From positions 1 to 34,530 of the forward strand of contig CAMLNA010000034.1 of assembly GCA_946481025.1 (NCBI GenBank): a stretch of DNA of 34,530 nt. Reading direction: 5' to 3'. The notes under the pieces are model-generated. The model did no database searches, was not told the origin of the DNA, and saw nothing but the letters and a program-made list of their open reading frames with translations. This DNA comes from an uncultured Rivibacter sp. Its GTDB lineage: Bacteria > Pseudomonadota > Gammaproteobacteria > Burkholderiales > Burkholderiaceae. This document shows positions 16,967 to 24,711 of this stretch, one piece after another; the stretch's first letter is position 1; every line of letters begins with the position of its first letter. The position numbers and the translations under genes were made by a program.

Positions 16967-17674
16967 TCAGCCCGTGCCCTGCAGCCGCGACATCAGCCCG
17001 GCCCGGTATTGCCGGCTGCACGGCACTTCGACGCCGCTGCGCAAGCGCAGCGTCGCGTCACCCTTGTCGCGAGGCAGCACTTCTGCCACCTGGGCGAGCG
17101 CCACGGCGGCGCTCCTGTGCGTGCGAACGAAGCCCTCGCCCAGGTCGGCCAGCAGGCCGGCCAGCGTGCGCCGCATCAGCAGGGCGCGGTTGCCTGCATG
17201 CACGGTCACGTAGTTGTCGGCCGCTTCCAGCCATTCGATCCCGCGGCAGGGCACCACGTGCGTTCGCCCCCGGTCGGTGATCAGCAGCTGCGCCGGCACG
17301 CCCCCGCTGGAGCGATGGCCGGCTTCGCGCGCCTGCAGCTTGGCCACCGCCCGCGCCAGCCGCTGCGGCTCCACCGGCTTGAGCAGGTAGTCGATCGCAT
17401 CGGCCTCGAAGGCCTGCAGCGCGTACTGGTCGTAGGCCGTGACGAACACCACCGCCGGCCCCGGGTCGGGCAGCGAGGCGGCCACGTCGAGCCCGCTGAC
17501 CTCGGGCATCTGCACGTCGAGGAACAACGCGTCGGGGTTCAGCTGCACGGTCATCCGCAGGGCCATCGCACCGTCGGAGGCTTCGCCCGCCACTTCGACC
17601 TGCGGCAGCGCGGCGAGCAGGCGCCTCAGGCGCGCTCGTGCCGGCGCTTCGTCGTCGACGATCAGGACACGCAT
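16967..17674 (-). CDS. LytTR-type response regulator
   Basis: A 235-residue regulator. Receiver domain (1-115): acidic pair D7-D8, phosphoacceptor D53 (LFLDVQMPE), T79 and K99 (YLLKPVEP). A LytTR DNA-binding domain follows (about 130-235): IEWLEAADNYVTVHAG, LMRRTLAGLLADLGEGFVRTHRSAAVAL and LRSGVEVPCSRQYRAGL. The start was set at the first ATG that fits a receiver N-terminus (MRVLIVDDE); the frame is open further upstream, but that part is shadow sequence inside the kinase gene. It overlaps the kinase gene by 13 bp. Members bind direct repeats upstream of target promoters; I could not identify such repeats here. Confidence 0.93.
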   Translation of the reverse strand: MRVLIVDDEAPARARLRRLLAALPQVEVAGEASDGAMALRMTVQLNPDALFLDVQMPEVSGLDVAASLPDPGPAVVFVTAYDQYALQAFEADAIDYLLKPVEPQRLARAVAKLQAREAGHRSSGGVPAQLLITDRGRTHVVPCRGIEWLEAADNYVTVHAGNRALLMRRTLAGLLADLGEGFVRTHRSAAVALAQVAEVLPRDKGDATLRLRSGVEVPCSRQYRAGLMSRLQGTG

Positions 17675-18765
17675 GGCAGCTCCACAGTGGCCACCACCCC
17701 GGGTGCGCCCTCGCGCTGCCGCACGTCCAACCGGGCCTGGTCGCCATGCAGCACCGCGAGCCGCTGCCGCAGGTTGCCCAGGCCCACGCCGTCGGGCGGC
17801 GGCGAGGCGGCGAGCACGCCGGCATCGTCTTCCACCACCACGCGCAGGCGCTGTGCCGATGCGTCGAGCTGCGCCGACACCTTGATGCTGGTCGGCGCGA
17901 TGCGCCGCTCGACCCCATGGCAGAAGCAGTTTTCGAGCAGCGGCTGCAGCGCCAGTGTGGGCACGAGGCAGGCGTGGGCACGCGGGTCGATGTCCCACTG
18001 CAGCCGCACCCGGTCGGCAAAGCGCTCGCACATGATGGACGCATAACCCTCGAGCAGCGCCAGCTCCTCGGCCAGCGGCTGCTGCGGACGCCGGCTCACG
18101 TCTGTGGCGGCCCGCAGCAGGGCGGCCATGCGCATCAGCAGCGTGTCGGCCAGCTGCGGGTCGGTGTGGATCAGCGACGACACCGTGTTGAGCGCGTTGA
18201 ACAGGAAGTGCGGCTGCAGCTGCTGCGCGAGCTGCGCCAGCTGGGCCTGCTGCGACAGCCGGGCGAGGCGCTCGGCACGCAGGCGTTCGGCATGCCAGGC
18301 CAGATAGGAACGCAGGCCGAACTGCAGCCCGCTGAAGAGCAGGTAGAAGATCGAGAACTTGAGCGCCTCGTAGAAGAAGGCCCTGCCCAGGGAATCGCCC
18401 CCGTGCGGCAGGCCGGCCAGTTCGCGCACGCCCCAGCGCAGGCCGAAGATGGCGAACACGAAGGCGGCGGCCAGCAGCGGCAGCCACACCAGCACGCGGG
18501 TGAACCAGCGCGCGGGGCTCGCCAGCAACGGGTCGAGCCGCTGCATGAGGCGCCATTGCGCCACCGCGATCGCGGTGGCCACGATCGCCGAGCTGCCCTC
18601 GCCCAGCACCGGGCGCCACCACCACGCGCGCGAGCCGTCGCGCCATTCCTCCTGCACGCCCACCAGCAGCATCAGCAGCCAGAACGCGCCCCATGCCAGC
18701 AGCAGGCCGTTGCGCAGGCGTGGGGTCGGGTCGTGGGCGATGGACGGCGGCGTTTGCGGGTTCAC
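17662..18765 (-). CDS. LytS-like sensor histidine kinase
   Basis: A 367-residue kinase with four hydrophobic segments in residues 18-155 (LLLAWGAFWLLMLLVGV, SSAIVATAIAVA, VLVWLPLLAAAFVFAIF, FSIFYLLFSGLQFGL) and no recognisable extracellular sensor domain. The His_kinase domain carries H186 (LQPHFLFNALNTVSSL), and the ATPase part has LQPLLENCFCHGV (N box) and DGVGLGNLRQRLAVL (G box). The signal is probably sensed in the membrane. It overlaps the response-regulator gene by 13 bp, so they form one two-component system. The carbamoyltransferase-like gene ends 17 bp upstream on the same strand. Confidence 0.92.
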   Translation of the reverse strand: MNPQTPPSIAHDPTPRLRNGLLLAWGAFWLLMLLVGVQEEWRDGSRAWWWRPVLGEGSSAIVATAIAVAQWRLMQRLDPLLASPARWFTRVLVWLPLLAAAFVFAIFGLRWGVRELAGLPHGGDSLGRAFFYEALKFSIFYLLFSGLQFGLRSYLAWHAERLRAERLARLSQQAQLAQLAQQLQPHFLFNALNTVSSLIHTDPQLADTLLMRMAALLRAATDVSRRPQQPLAEELALLEGYASIMCERFADRVRLQWDIDPRAHACLVPTLALQPLLENCFCHGVERRIAPTSIKVSAQLDASAQRLRVVVEDDAGVLAASPPPDGVGLGNLRQRLAVLHGDQARLDVRQREGAPGVVATVELPCVS

Positions 18766-18782
18766 GACGGATGCTCGCCGGC

Positions 18783-19580
18783 TCAGGCCCCGGCTGCGAA
18801 CCGCAGGATGGCCTTGTGGACGGGCAGAAGCAGGCTCTTCTGGGCATACCCGGCAAAGCGCGAGTACCTGGGCGGATCCACCAGCAGTTCACGCCCGACC
18901 GTGAACGGCGGTGTGGGCAGGAGCACAGGCGTGCCCATAGAAGTGAGGTGATCGCCGGTCAGCCCGATCGCTGCTTCCTCGGTGCCGACCGGCCATGCGT
19001 CGGTGATGACGACATCAGCATGCGGCGGCACGGTCGTCGTGAATCGGACCGGCAAGCCTTGCTCATGGTGGCGCTCGCCGCAGACCTGGATGACCGTGAG
19101 GCCGAGGACGGCGGCAAGCTCGTGCCAGGACCGGAACACGTTGGTCGTCGGTCCCCACAGGCATACGGTCGCCGACAGCAGGGGCTTGACCGACCTGTCG
19201 ATGAAATACGCGTCGGTGAGCACCTCGCATGGGTGCCCGCGGCTCGACATGGCGTTGACCACGGGGCGTGACGTGGCGCGAGCGAAATCGACGAGCCTGT
19301 CGTGATTCGAGTCACGGATCACGTACTGACTGAAGTACGGGTCCAGATAGCCCGCGAGATCTTCCACGCGCTCGCTGGTCTTGAGCAGGTTTGGCAACTC
19401 GGTGAACTGCAGGCCGAGGTCTCGGAAGGCCTGGATGAACGTGGACCGCGTGCGGATGCCGTTGCCTTCGAACGACCAGGCCACGGTGCCGGTGAGCTGC
19501 CGCTCGGCATCGGTGTCGACCATCGCCCAGATGGCCTGGAGGTCGCGAGCAGAAAGATCGGAAAGGCAGAGAACGTGCAT
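18783..19580 (-). CDS. Divergent aspartate/ornithine carbamoyltransferase homologue
   Basis: A 265-residue protein, shorter than true ATCase/OTCase (about 305-335). The N-terminus (MHVLCLSDLSARDLQAIW) aligns with the start of the family, supporting the ATG at 19580. Family landmarks are changed: the carbamoyl-phosphate loop S-T-R-T-R reads G41-I-R-T-R45 with an extra residue before it, HPCEVLTD (116-123) stands for HPxQxLxD, TDAW (193-196) is OTCase-like, and the HCLP/HPLP motif is replaced by LLPTPPF. Retained arginines suggest phosphate binding, but ordinary catalysis is doubtful. G+C is about 60% in the line I counted (19321-19380) against 73% in the kinase gene, hinting at transfer. No arginine or pyrimidine genes are near. 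Confidence 0.75.
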   Translation of the reverse strand: MHVLCLSDLSARDLQAIWAMVDTDAERQLTGTVAWSFEGNGIRTRSTFIQAFRDLGLQFTELPNLLKTSERVEDLAGYLDPYFSQYVIRDSNHDRLVDFARATSRPVVNAMSSRGHPCEVLTDAYFIDRSVKPLLSATVCLWGPTTNVFRSWHELAAVLGLTVIQVCGERHHEQGLPVRFTTTVPPHADVVITDAWPVGTEEAAIGLTGDHLTSMGTPVLLPTPPFTVGRELLVDPPRYSRFAGYAQKSLLLPVHKAILRFAAGA

Positions 19581-19659
19581 CGAATGGGTGCCGAGGCTTG
19601 AGTTGACGGGGCGCAAGCACGAGCGAAAGGTGGGGCCGCCGCTCGCGGCGGGCGCATTC

Positions 19660-20160
19660 TCACCTGCCCCCGCCGCCCGTCACCTGGGCGTCGCAGCTGA
19701 CGCGCAGGAAGGCAAACTCGATGCGCCGGCTCGTGCCGTTGCGCACGCCCTCGATGCTCGCAGCCAGGCGCGCCGCTTCGGGCCGGGCGTAGGTGACCCG
19801 TTGAGGAAAGTCGTGCTCGGGATTCTCGAAGACGGCTTCGGCCTCGCCGAGCCGCAGGAGGCGAAAGGTCGTGGGAGGCCGGCCGGAGGGCTGCGGAACG
19901 AAGGCAAGGGTGCCGTCGGGAAGTTGCCTCAGCTGCATGAATTCGTACTCGGCCATCTGGCCTTGCCTGATCGTGCGGCTCATGCCGAGCATGGCCCCTC
20001 CCGCAGGCGGCAGCCACTGTTCGATGGTGCCCGGTTCGCCAGACTGGCCCTGCCAGCATCCGGCAAGCCAGGCCATCCGCTCCACTGGCTGGGCAGGCGC
20101 CGAAGACGACATGAGCGAGATCGCGGCGAAGCTGCAAAGGAGGATGGGGGTGCGCCGCAT
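19660..20160 (-). CDS. DUF6265 family exported protein
   Basis: A 166-residue secreted protein with a signal peptide (about 1-23, ending SSAPAQ) and a compact beta-rich domain that opens with MAWLAGCWQG and contains EQWLPPAGGAMLGMSRT, FENPEHDFPQRVTY and GVRNGTSRRIEFAF. This WLxGxW...ExW...GG..G..R pattern is typical of DUF6265 and related lipocalin-like proteins; no function is known. AGGAGAAG lies just before the ATG. It is divergent to the DksA/TraR-type gene across a 133-bp gap; the 79 bp after its stop show nothing notable. Confidence 0.85.
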   Translation of the reverse strand: MRRTPILLCSFAAISLMSSSAPAQPVERMAWLAGCWQGQSGEPGTIEQWLPPAGGAMLGMSRTIRQGQMAEYEFMQLRQLPDGTLAFVPQPSGRPPTTFRLLRLGEAEAVFENPEHDFPQRVTYARPEAARLAASIEGVRNGTSRRIEFAFLRVSCDAQVTGGGGR

Positions 20161-20293
20161 GGCTTCTCCTGGACACGAGGCGCCTATGCTGGCGCAGCGG
20201 CTCCGCAGCCGCAAGCCGCCGCCGGGCCGGCGCCGCGTCCGTACCGACGGCACAGGGTTTGCCGCTTGTGAAGAACCCTCAAAGGAGATCCAG

Positions 20294-20707
20294 ATGAGCG
20301 TACTTGCCGAAGCAGACCTGCGCGACCTGCAACGCCGGCTCGACAAGCGCGAGGCGCAGCTGCAGGCCGAGGTGCGCAGCAGCCGCGCGGCGGCAGCCGA
20401 CAGACCGGGCGCGGTTCCGCACAGCCAGGTGCAGGACGACGGTGAAGTGGCCGAGGAGCGCATCCGTGGCGCGGTGCGCCATGCCGACGAGGAGCGCGAC
20501 ATCGAGGAGTTGCGGCAGATCGAGGCGGCCCGGGAGCGCATGGCTCAGGGCCGCTACGGCCGCTGCGTGGACTGCGATGCCGAGATTCCGCTGGCGCGGC
20601 TGCAGGCGCAGCCGGCCGCCGAGCGCTGCGTGCGTTGCCAGGAAGCCTACGAACACACCCACCCGGCCAAGCCCCGGCTGCCGCCGGAACTCGGCTCGCG
20701 GCCTTAG
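20294..20707 (+). CDS. TraR/DksA-family C4 zinc-finger protein
   Basis: A 137-residue protein: an N-terminal helical part (1-80, with [19 protein letters not shown] and the acidic [10 protein letters not shown] that would reach into the RNA polymerase secondary channel) and a C4 zinc finger with C91, C94, C112 and C115 ([20 protein letters not shown]). It is shorter than housekeeping DksA (about 150) and lacks its longer coiled coil, so it is better named a DksA-like paralogue. AAAGGAG gives a strong ribosome-binding site. It may adjust transcription during stress; the convergent receiver gene ends 2 bp away. Confidence 0.88.
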   Translation: MSVLAEADLRDLQRRLDKREAQLQAEVRSSRAAAADRPGAVPHSQVQDDGEVAEERIRGAVRHADEERDIEELRQIEAARERMAQGRYGRCVDCDAEIPLARLQAQPAAERCVRCQEAYEHTHPAKPRLPPELGSRP

Positions 20708-20709
20708 CT

Positions 20710-21159
20710 TCAGCGATACGGGTAGGCGTGGGCCGGGTCGGCCTTGCGGCCGGTGAGCGCGCGCCGCAGGCCGTTCTCGAGCACGTCCATCTGCAGCGGC
20801 TTCACCCAGCACTCGAAGGCGCCCAGGCTCATGGCCTTCAGGATGTCCATGGTGAGCCGGTCGCCGGTGAGGATGTTGATGCGCGGCTTGTAGAAGTCGA
20901 AGTCGGCGCTGAGCATGCGCACCACCTCGAGGCCGCCGGTGTCCGGCAGGTGCATGTCGAGCAGGATGAGATCGGGCCGCTCCTCGCGAGCGACCTTCAC
21001 GCCTTCGACCCCCGAACCGGCCTGCAGCAGCGTCACGCCCGGAAACCGCGTCAGCATCGCCTCGACCATGGCCATGCTGGTCGGGTCGTCCTCGATGTAC
21101 AGGACCTTGCCCGTGATCGCTTCTTCGCTGGGCGGGCTGTCTGCCTCGACTGGCGCCAT
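20710..21159 (-). CDS. Stand-alone response-regulator receiver
   Basis: A 149-residue single-domain receiver with no output domain. Landmarks: acidic pocket E23-D24-D25 ([10 protein letters not shown]), phosphoacceptor D68 ([10 protein letters not shown]), T (INILTGD) and K ([10 protein letters not shown]). A short non-conserved N-terminal tail (1-16) precedes the fold, and the C-terminus ends shortly after helix 5. GGAGGAAC is placed well before the ATG; the longer open frame upstream lacks such a site. Such proteins pass phosphate to, or signal through, a partner protein; no kinase gene is adjacent, so the partner is unknown. Confidence 0.9.
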   Translation of the reverse strand: MAPVEADSPPSEEAITGKVLYIEDDPTSMAMVEAMLTRFPGVTLLQAGSGVEGVKVAREERPDLILLDMHLPDTGGLEVVRMLSADFDFYKPRINILTGDRLTMDILKAMSLGAFECWVKPLQMDVLENGLRRALTGRKADPAHAYPYR

Positions 21160-21281
21160 GTTGTTCCTCCACTTGTGCGTGCGCCCCGCCGGGCAGCTTA
21201 TCCCTGCGGAGCGCGCGACGCATGTGGGGTTTTGGCTAGGTTTCTGCAAGGGTCCCGCTGCCGCCGGTTACAACCTTGCGC

Positions 21282-23594
21282 TCACGGCGCCGGCGCGGCC
21301 TCTTCATGCTGCGGCTGCGTCGAGAACAGGCGCTCCCGCAGGGCCCGGGCCGCCTGCACCATCCGCCGCAAGGCCTCCTCGGTTTCCGGCCAGCCGCGGG
21401 TCTTGAGTCCGCAGTCGGGGTTGACCCACAGCCGCTCGGGCGGGATCACGCCGGCCGCCCGATCGAGCAGCGCCAGCATCTCCTCCTCGGACGGCAGCCG
21501 GGGCGAATGGATGTCGTACACCCCGGGGCCGATCTCGTTGGGGTAGGCGAACCGGCCGAAACCGTCGAGCAGCTTCATGCGCGAACGGGAGGTCTCGATC
21601 GTGATGACGTCGGCGTCCATCGCGGCGATCGACGGCAGGATGTCGTTGAATTCCGAATAGCACATGTGGGTGTGGATCTGCGTCGCGTCGGCCACGGTGC
21701 ACGAGGCCAGCTTGAAGGCGCGCACCGCCCAGGCGAGGTAGGCGTCCCAGTCGGCCCGGGGCAGCGGCAGGCCTTCGCGGAAGGCCGGCTCGTCGATCTG
21801 GATGATGCGGATGCCGGCGGCCTCGAGGTCCTTGACCTCGTCGCGGATGGCCAGCGCGATCTGCAGCGCCGTCTGCTCGCGGGGCTGGTCGTCGCGCACG
21901 AAGGACCACTGCAGCATCGTCACCGGCCCGGTGAGCATGCCCTTCATCGGCCGCTCGGTGAGCGACTGCGCATAACGCGCGGTGTCCACCGTCATCGGCT
22001 CCGGGCGGAACACGTCGCCGTAGATGATGGGCGGCTTCACGCAGCGCGAGCCGTAGCTCTGCACCCAGCCGTTGTCGCTGAAGGCGAAGCCCCACAAGCG
22101 CTCGCCGAAATACTCGACCATGTCGTTGCGCTCGGCCTCGCCGTGCACCAGCACGTCCAGCCCCAGCGCCTCCTGCCGCGCCACGGCGCCGGCGATCTCC
22201 TCGCGCATGCGCTGCAGGTAGTCGAACGCCCCCAGCTCGCCGCGCTTGTGCGCCGCACGCGCGGCACGGATGGCGGGCGTCTGCGGGAACGAGCCGATCG
22301 TGGTGGTGGGCAGCGGCGGCAGCTGCAGCGCGGCGCGCTGCAGCTCGGCCCGCCGGGCATACGGGCTGTGGCGGCGGGTCATCGATTCGTCCACGCCGGC
22401 CAGGCGCCGGCGCACCCAGGCGTTGTGCACGCGCGGCGCCTCGCGCCGGGCGGCGATGGCAGCGTCGGCCTCGGCCAGCTCCTCTCGCACGACGGCCGTC
22501 CCTTCGTTGAGCGCGCGGCCGAGCACCGCGAGCTCCTGCAGCTTCTCGTGGGCAAAGGCGAGCCAGCTGCGCACGTCGGCCGGCAGCGACTGCCTCTCGG
22601 AGGCCAGCGACACCGGCACGTGCAGCAGCGAACAGGAAGGCGCCACCCACAGCCGGTCGCCCAGCGCCTGCTGCAGCGGCTGCAGGCGCGAGAGTTCGCG
22701 GCGCAGGTCGCAGCGCCAGATGTTGCGCCCGTCGATCACCCCGGCCGACAGCACCCAGTGCGACGGCAGCTGCGCAAGCCAGGTGTCGAGCTGGCGCGGC
22801 GCGCGCACGAGGTCGAGGTGGATGCCGTGCACCGGCCATTGCACGAGGCGGGCCGCGTGCTGGTCCACCCGCTCGAAATAGGTGGCCAGCAGCAGCCGGG
22901 GCGCCTCGGCCGCGGCGATCTGGAGCATCTTCTCCGCGGCATCGAGCCAGGCAGGCGGCAGGTCGAGCGCGAGCGCGGGCTCGTCGAGCTGCACCCATTC
23001 GACGCCCTGGGCCTTCAGCCGCTTGAGCACCGCGGCATAGGCCACCGCGAGTGCAGGAGCCAGGCGCAAGCGGTCGAAGGCGGGATCGGCCGAGCGGGCC
23101 AGCCACAGGAAGGTGAGCGGCCCCACCAGCACCGGCTTGGCGGTTTGGCCTTCGGCCTGGGTTTCGGCCACCGCCTCGTACAGCCATTCGACGCCCTCGC
23201 CGAACTGCGTGCCGGGCCCCACCTCCGGCACCAGCACGTGGTAGTTGGTGTCGAACCACTTGGTCATGGCCATCGCCGGCTGCAGCGGCGTGCCGCGTGC
23301 GAGCTTGAAGCTGTCGGCCAGCGTGATGCGGCGCGCATCGAGACCGAAGCGCTCCGGCACCGCGCCCAGCAGCAGCGCCGTGTCGAGCAGGTGGTCGTAC
23401 CAGGCGAAGTCGCCCGCGGTGACTCGCGCCAGCCCGGCGGCCGCCTGGAGGGCGCGGTTGCGCCGGCGCAGGGCCAGGCCGGTCTCGCGCAGCGCGGCTT
23501 CGCCGCTCTCGCCGCGCCAGAAACTCTCGACGGCGAACTTCAACTCGCGCTGAGCGCCGATGCGCGGCAGGCCGAGGACGTGTGTTTGGGCCAT
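21282..23594 (-). CDS. metE: Cobalamin-independent methionine synthase
   Basis: A 770-residue enzyme of the expected length that transfers the methyl group from 5-methyltetrahydropteroyltri-glutamate to homocysteine in the last step of methionine synthesis. The zinc ligands are all present: H643 and C645 (THMCYSEF), E667 (ITIETSRS) and C728 ([10 protein letters not shown]), two residues offset from the E. coli set. The N-terminal barrel begins [20 protein letters not shown]. It is divergent to metR across 97 bp that contain MetR-type boxes, so activation by MetR with homocysteine is expected. No cobalamin riboswitch fits in that gap. Confidence 0.97.
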   Translation of the reverse strand: MAQTHVLGLPRIGAQRELKFAVESFWRGESGEAALRETGLALRRRNRALQAAAGLARVTAGDFAWYDHLLDTALLLGAVPERFGLDARRITLADSFKLARGTPLQPAMAMTKWFDTNYHVLVPEVGPGTQFGEGVEWLYEAVAETQAEGQTAKPVLVGPLTFLWLARSADPAFDRLRLAPALAVAYAAVLKRLKAQGVEWVQLDEPALALDLPPAWLDAAEKMLQIAAAEAPRLLLATYFERVDQHAARLVQWPVHGIHLDLVRAPRQLDTWLAQLPSHWVLSAGVIDGRNIWRCDLRRELSRLQPLQQALGDRLWVAPSCSLLHVPVSLASERQSLPADVRSWLAFAHEKLQELAVLGRALNEGTAVVREELAEADAAIAARREAPRVHNAWVRRRLAGVDESMTRRHSPYARRAELQRAALQLPPLPTTTIGSFPQTPAIRAARAAHKRGELGAFDYLQRMREEIAGAVARQEALGLDVLVHGEAERNDMVEYFGERLWGFAFSDNGWVQSYGSRCVKPPIIYGDVFRPEPMTVDTARYAQSLTERPMKGMLTGPVTMLQWSFVRDDQPREQTALQIALAIRDEVKDLEAAGIRIIQIDEPAFREGLPLPRADWDAYLAWAVRAFKLASCTVADATQIHTHMCYSEFNDILPSIAAMDADVITIETSRSRMKLLDGFGRFAYPNEIGPGVYDIHSPRLPSEEEMLALLDRAAGVIPPERLWVNPDCGLKTRGWPETEEALRRMVQAARALRERLFSTQPQHEEAAPAP

Positions 23595-23656
23595 GGCAGA
23601 TGCATTTCCGTGATGACAGAGGCGGCAGTCTCCGGAACCGCCTCACTACAATCAAG

Positions 23657-23669
23657 CGAAAGTTTTTCT
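23657..23669. promoter_or_regulatory. Second, degenerate MetR box
   Basis: CGAA-N5-TTCT agrees with six of the eight fixed positions of TGAA-N5-TTCA. Its centre is 21 bp from that of the perfect box at 23678-23690, two helical turns, as expected for cooperative binding on one face of the DNA. Confidence 0.5.
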
Positions 23670-23677
23670 GCTCGTGT

Positions 23678-23690
23678 TGAATCTGATTCA
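23678..23690. promoter_or_regulatory. Perfect MetR box TGAA-N5-TTCA
   Basis: TGAATCTGATTCA is an exact match to the MetR consensus known from E. coli and Salmonella. It lies 84-96 bp upstream of the metE start and ends one base before the metR ATG, so MetR bound here could activate metE and block its own gene. Confidence 0.82.
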
Positions 23691-23691
23691 T

Positions 23692-24603
23692 ATGCTGGAG
23701 ATCCGCCACCTGCGCTCGCTGCTGGCCATCGAAGCGTCGGCCACGCTGGCTGCCGCCGCCGAACGGGTGCACCTCACGCAGAGCGCGCTGTCGCACCAGG
23801 TGCGCGCGCTCGAGGAGCACTACGACGTGTCGCTGTTCCAGCGCACCGGCGCGGGCCTGCGCTTCACGCCGGCCGGTCAGCGGCTGCTCGCGCTGGCACA
23901 CACGCTCCTGCCCGAGCTCGAAGCCGCCGAGCGCGACCTGCAGCGCCTGCGCAGCGACACGCGCGGCGAGCTGCGCATCGCGCTCGAATGCCACACCTGC
24001 TTCGACTGGCTGATGCCGGTGATGGACGATTTCCGCCAGCGCTGGCCCGAGGTCGAGCTCGATCTCGTGGCCGGCTTCCACCCCGACCCGCTGGCGCTCA
24101 TCAAGGCCGGCCGGGCCGACCTGGTGATCGCCGGCAAGCCGCCGCGCGACCGGGCGTTGCGCTCGATGCCGCTGTTCCGCTTCGAGATCCTGGTGGTGAT
24201 GGCGCTGGAACACCGCCTGCGCGGCAAGCGCCGGCTCGCCGCGCAGGACCTCCTCGGGGAAACCCTCATCACCTACCCCGTGCCGGAGGAGCGCATCGAC
24301 CTGATCCGCGAAGTGCTCAGGCCGGCCGGCATCGCGCTGGCGCGCCGCACCGCCGAGCTCACCGTCGCCGTGCTGCAGCTGGTGGCCAGCCGGCGCGGCA
24401 TCGCCGCCTTGCCCAACTGGGGCGTCAAGAACTATGTCGAGCACGACTACGTGCTGGCCAAGCGCCTGGCCGCGCCGGGCCTGTGGAGCGAGCTGCATGC
24501 GGTGGTGCCCAAGGCGCTGGCCGAGCGCCCGTTCGTGACCGACTTCGTGGCCACGGTGCGGCAGACCTGCGCCCGCGAACTCGACGGCGTCGAGCTGCTG
24601 TAG
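23692..24603 (+). CDS. metR: LysR-type regulator of methionine synthesis
   Basis: A 303-residue LysR-family activator. The winged helix is in residues 1-60 (MLEIRHLRSLLAIEASATLAAAAERVHLTQSALSHQVRALE), and the effector domain has the MetR-specific segments ALECHTCFDWLMPVMDDFRQRWPEVELD and ETLITYPVPEERIDL, matching E. coli MetR; homocysteine is the known co-activator. The start ATG at 23692 aligns with MIEVKHLKTL of E. coli MetR; a GTG 18 bp upstream is possible. There is no Shine-Dalgarno sequence because the MetR box occupies that place. Divergent to metE, the classical arrangement. Confidence 0.95.
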   Translation: MLEIRHLRSLLAIEASATLAAAAERVHLTQSALSHQVRALEEHYDVSLFQRTGAGLRFTPAGQRLLALAHTLLPELEAAERDLQRLRSDTRGELRIALECHTCFDWLMPVMDDFRQRWPEVELDLVAGFHPDPLALIKAGRADLVIAGKPPRDRALRSMPLFRFEILVVMALEHRLRGKRRLAAQDLLGETLITYPVPEERIDLIREVLRPAGIALARRTAELTVAVLQLVASRRGIAALPNWGVKNYVEHDYVLAKRLAAPGLWSELHAVVPKALAERPFVTDFVATVRQTCARELDGVELL

Positions 24604-24697
24604 TCCCGGCGCCTCCGTTTCATCGCCCGCGGCTGCAGCCTGTCCCACGCCCCGGCCGGTGCGTCACACACCCGTGGCTGCGCCCGGCGGCGCCCCG

Positions 24698-24703
24698 TAC
24701 AGT
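24698..24703 (+). promoter_or_regulatory. -10-like TACAGT close to a start codon
   Basis: TACAGT ends 8 nt before the ATG of the second LytS-type kinase, which lacks a Shine-Dalgarno sequence. The geometry matches that before the DUF2946 gene and suggests a near-leaderless transcript. No clear -35 is seen. Confidence 0.35.
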
Positions 24704-24711
24704 GCGCCCCC

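Noticed and set aside
16967..18892. Apparent 641-residue protein joining a response regulator to an N-terminal extension
   Set aside because: Only the last 235 residues are a real receiver-LytTR protein; the upstream part is shadow sequence of the kinase gene in another frame.
19322..19339. GTACT-N6-AGTAC inverted repeat similar to the HxlR operator
   Set aside because: It is inside the carbamoyltransferase-like coding region with different spacing and has no promoter near it.
23595..23691. Cobalamin riboswitch before metE
   Set aside because: The gap is only 97 bp, contains MetR boxes and has no B12-box-like sequence.
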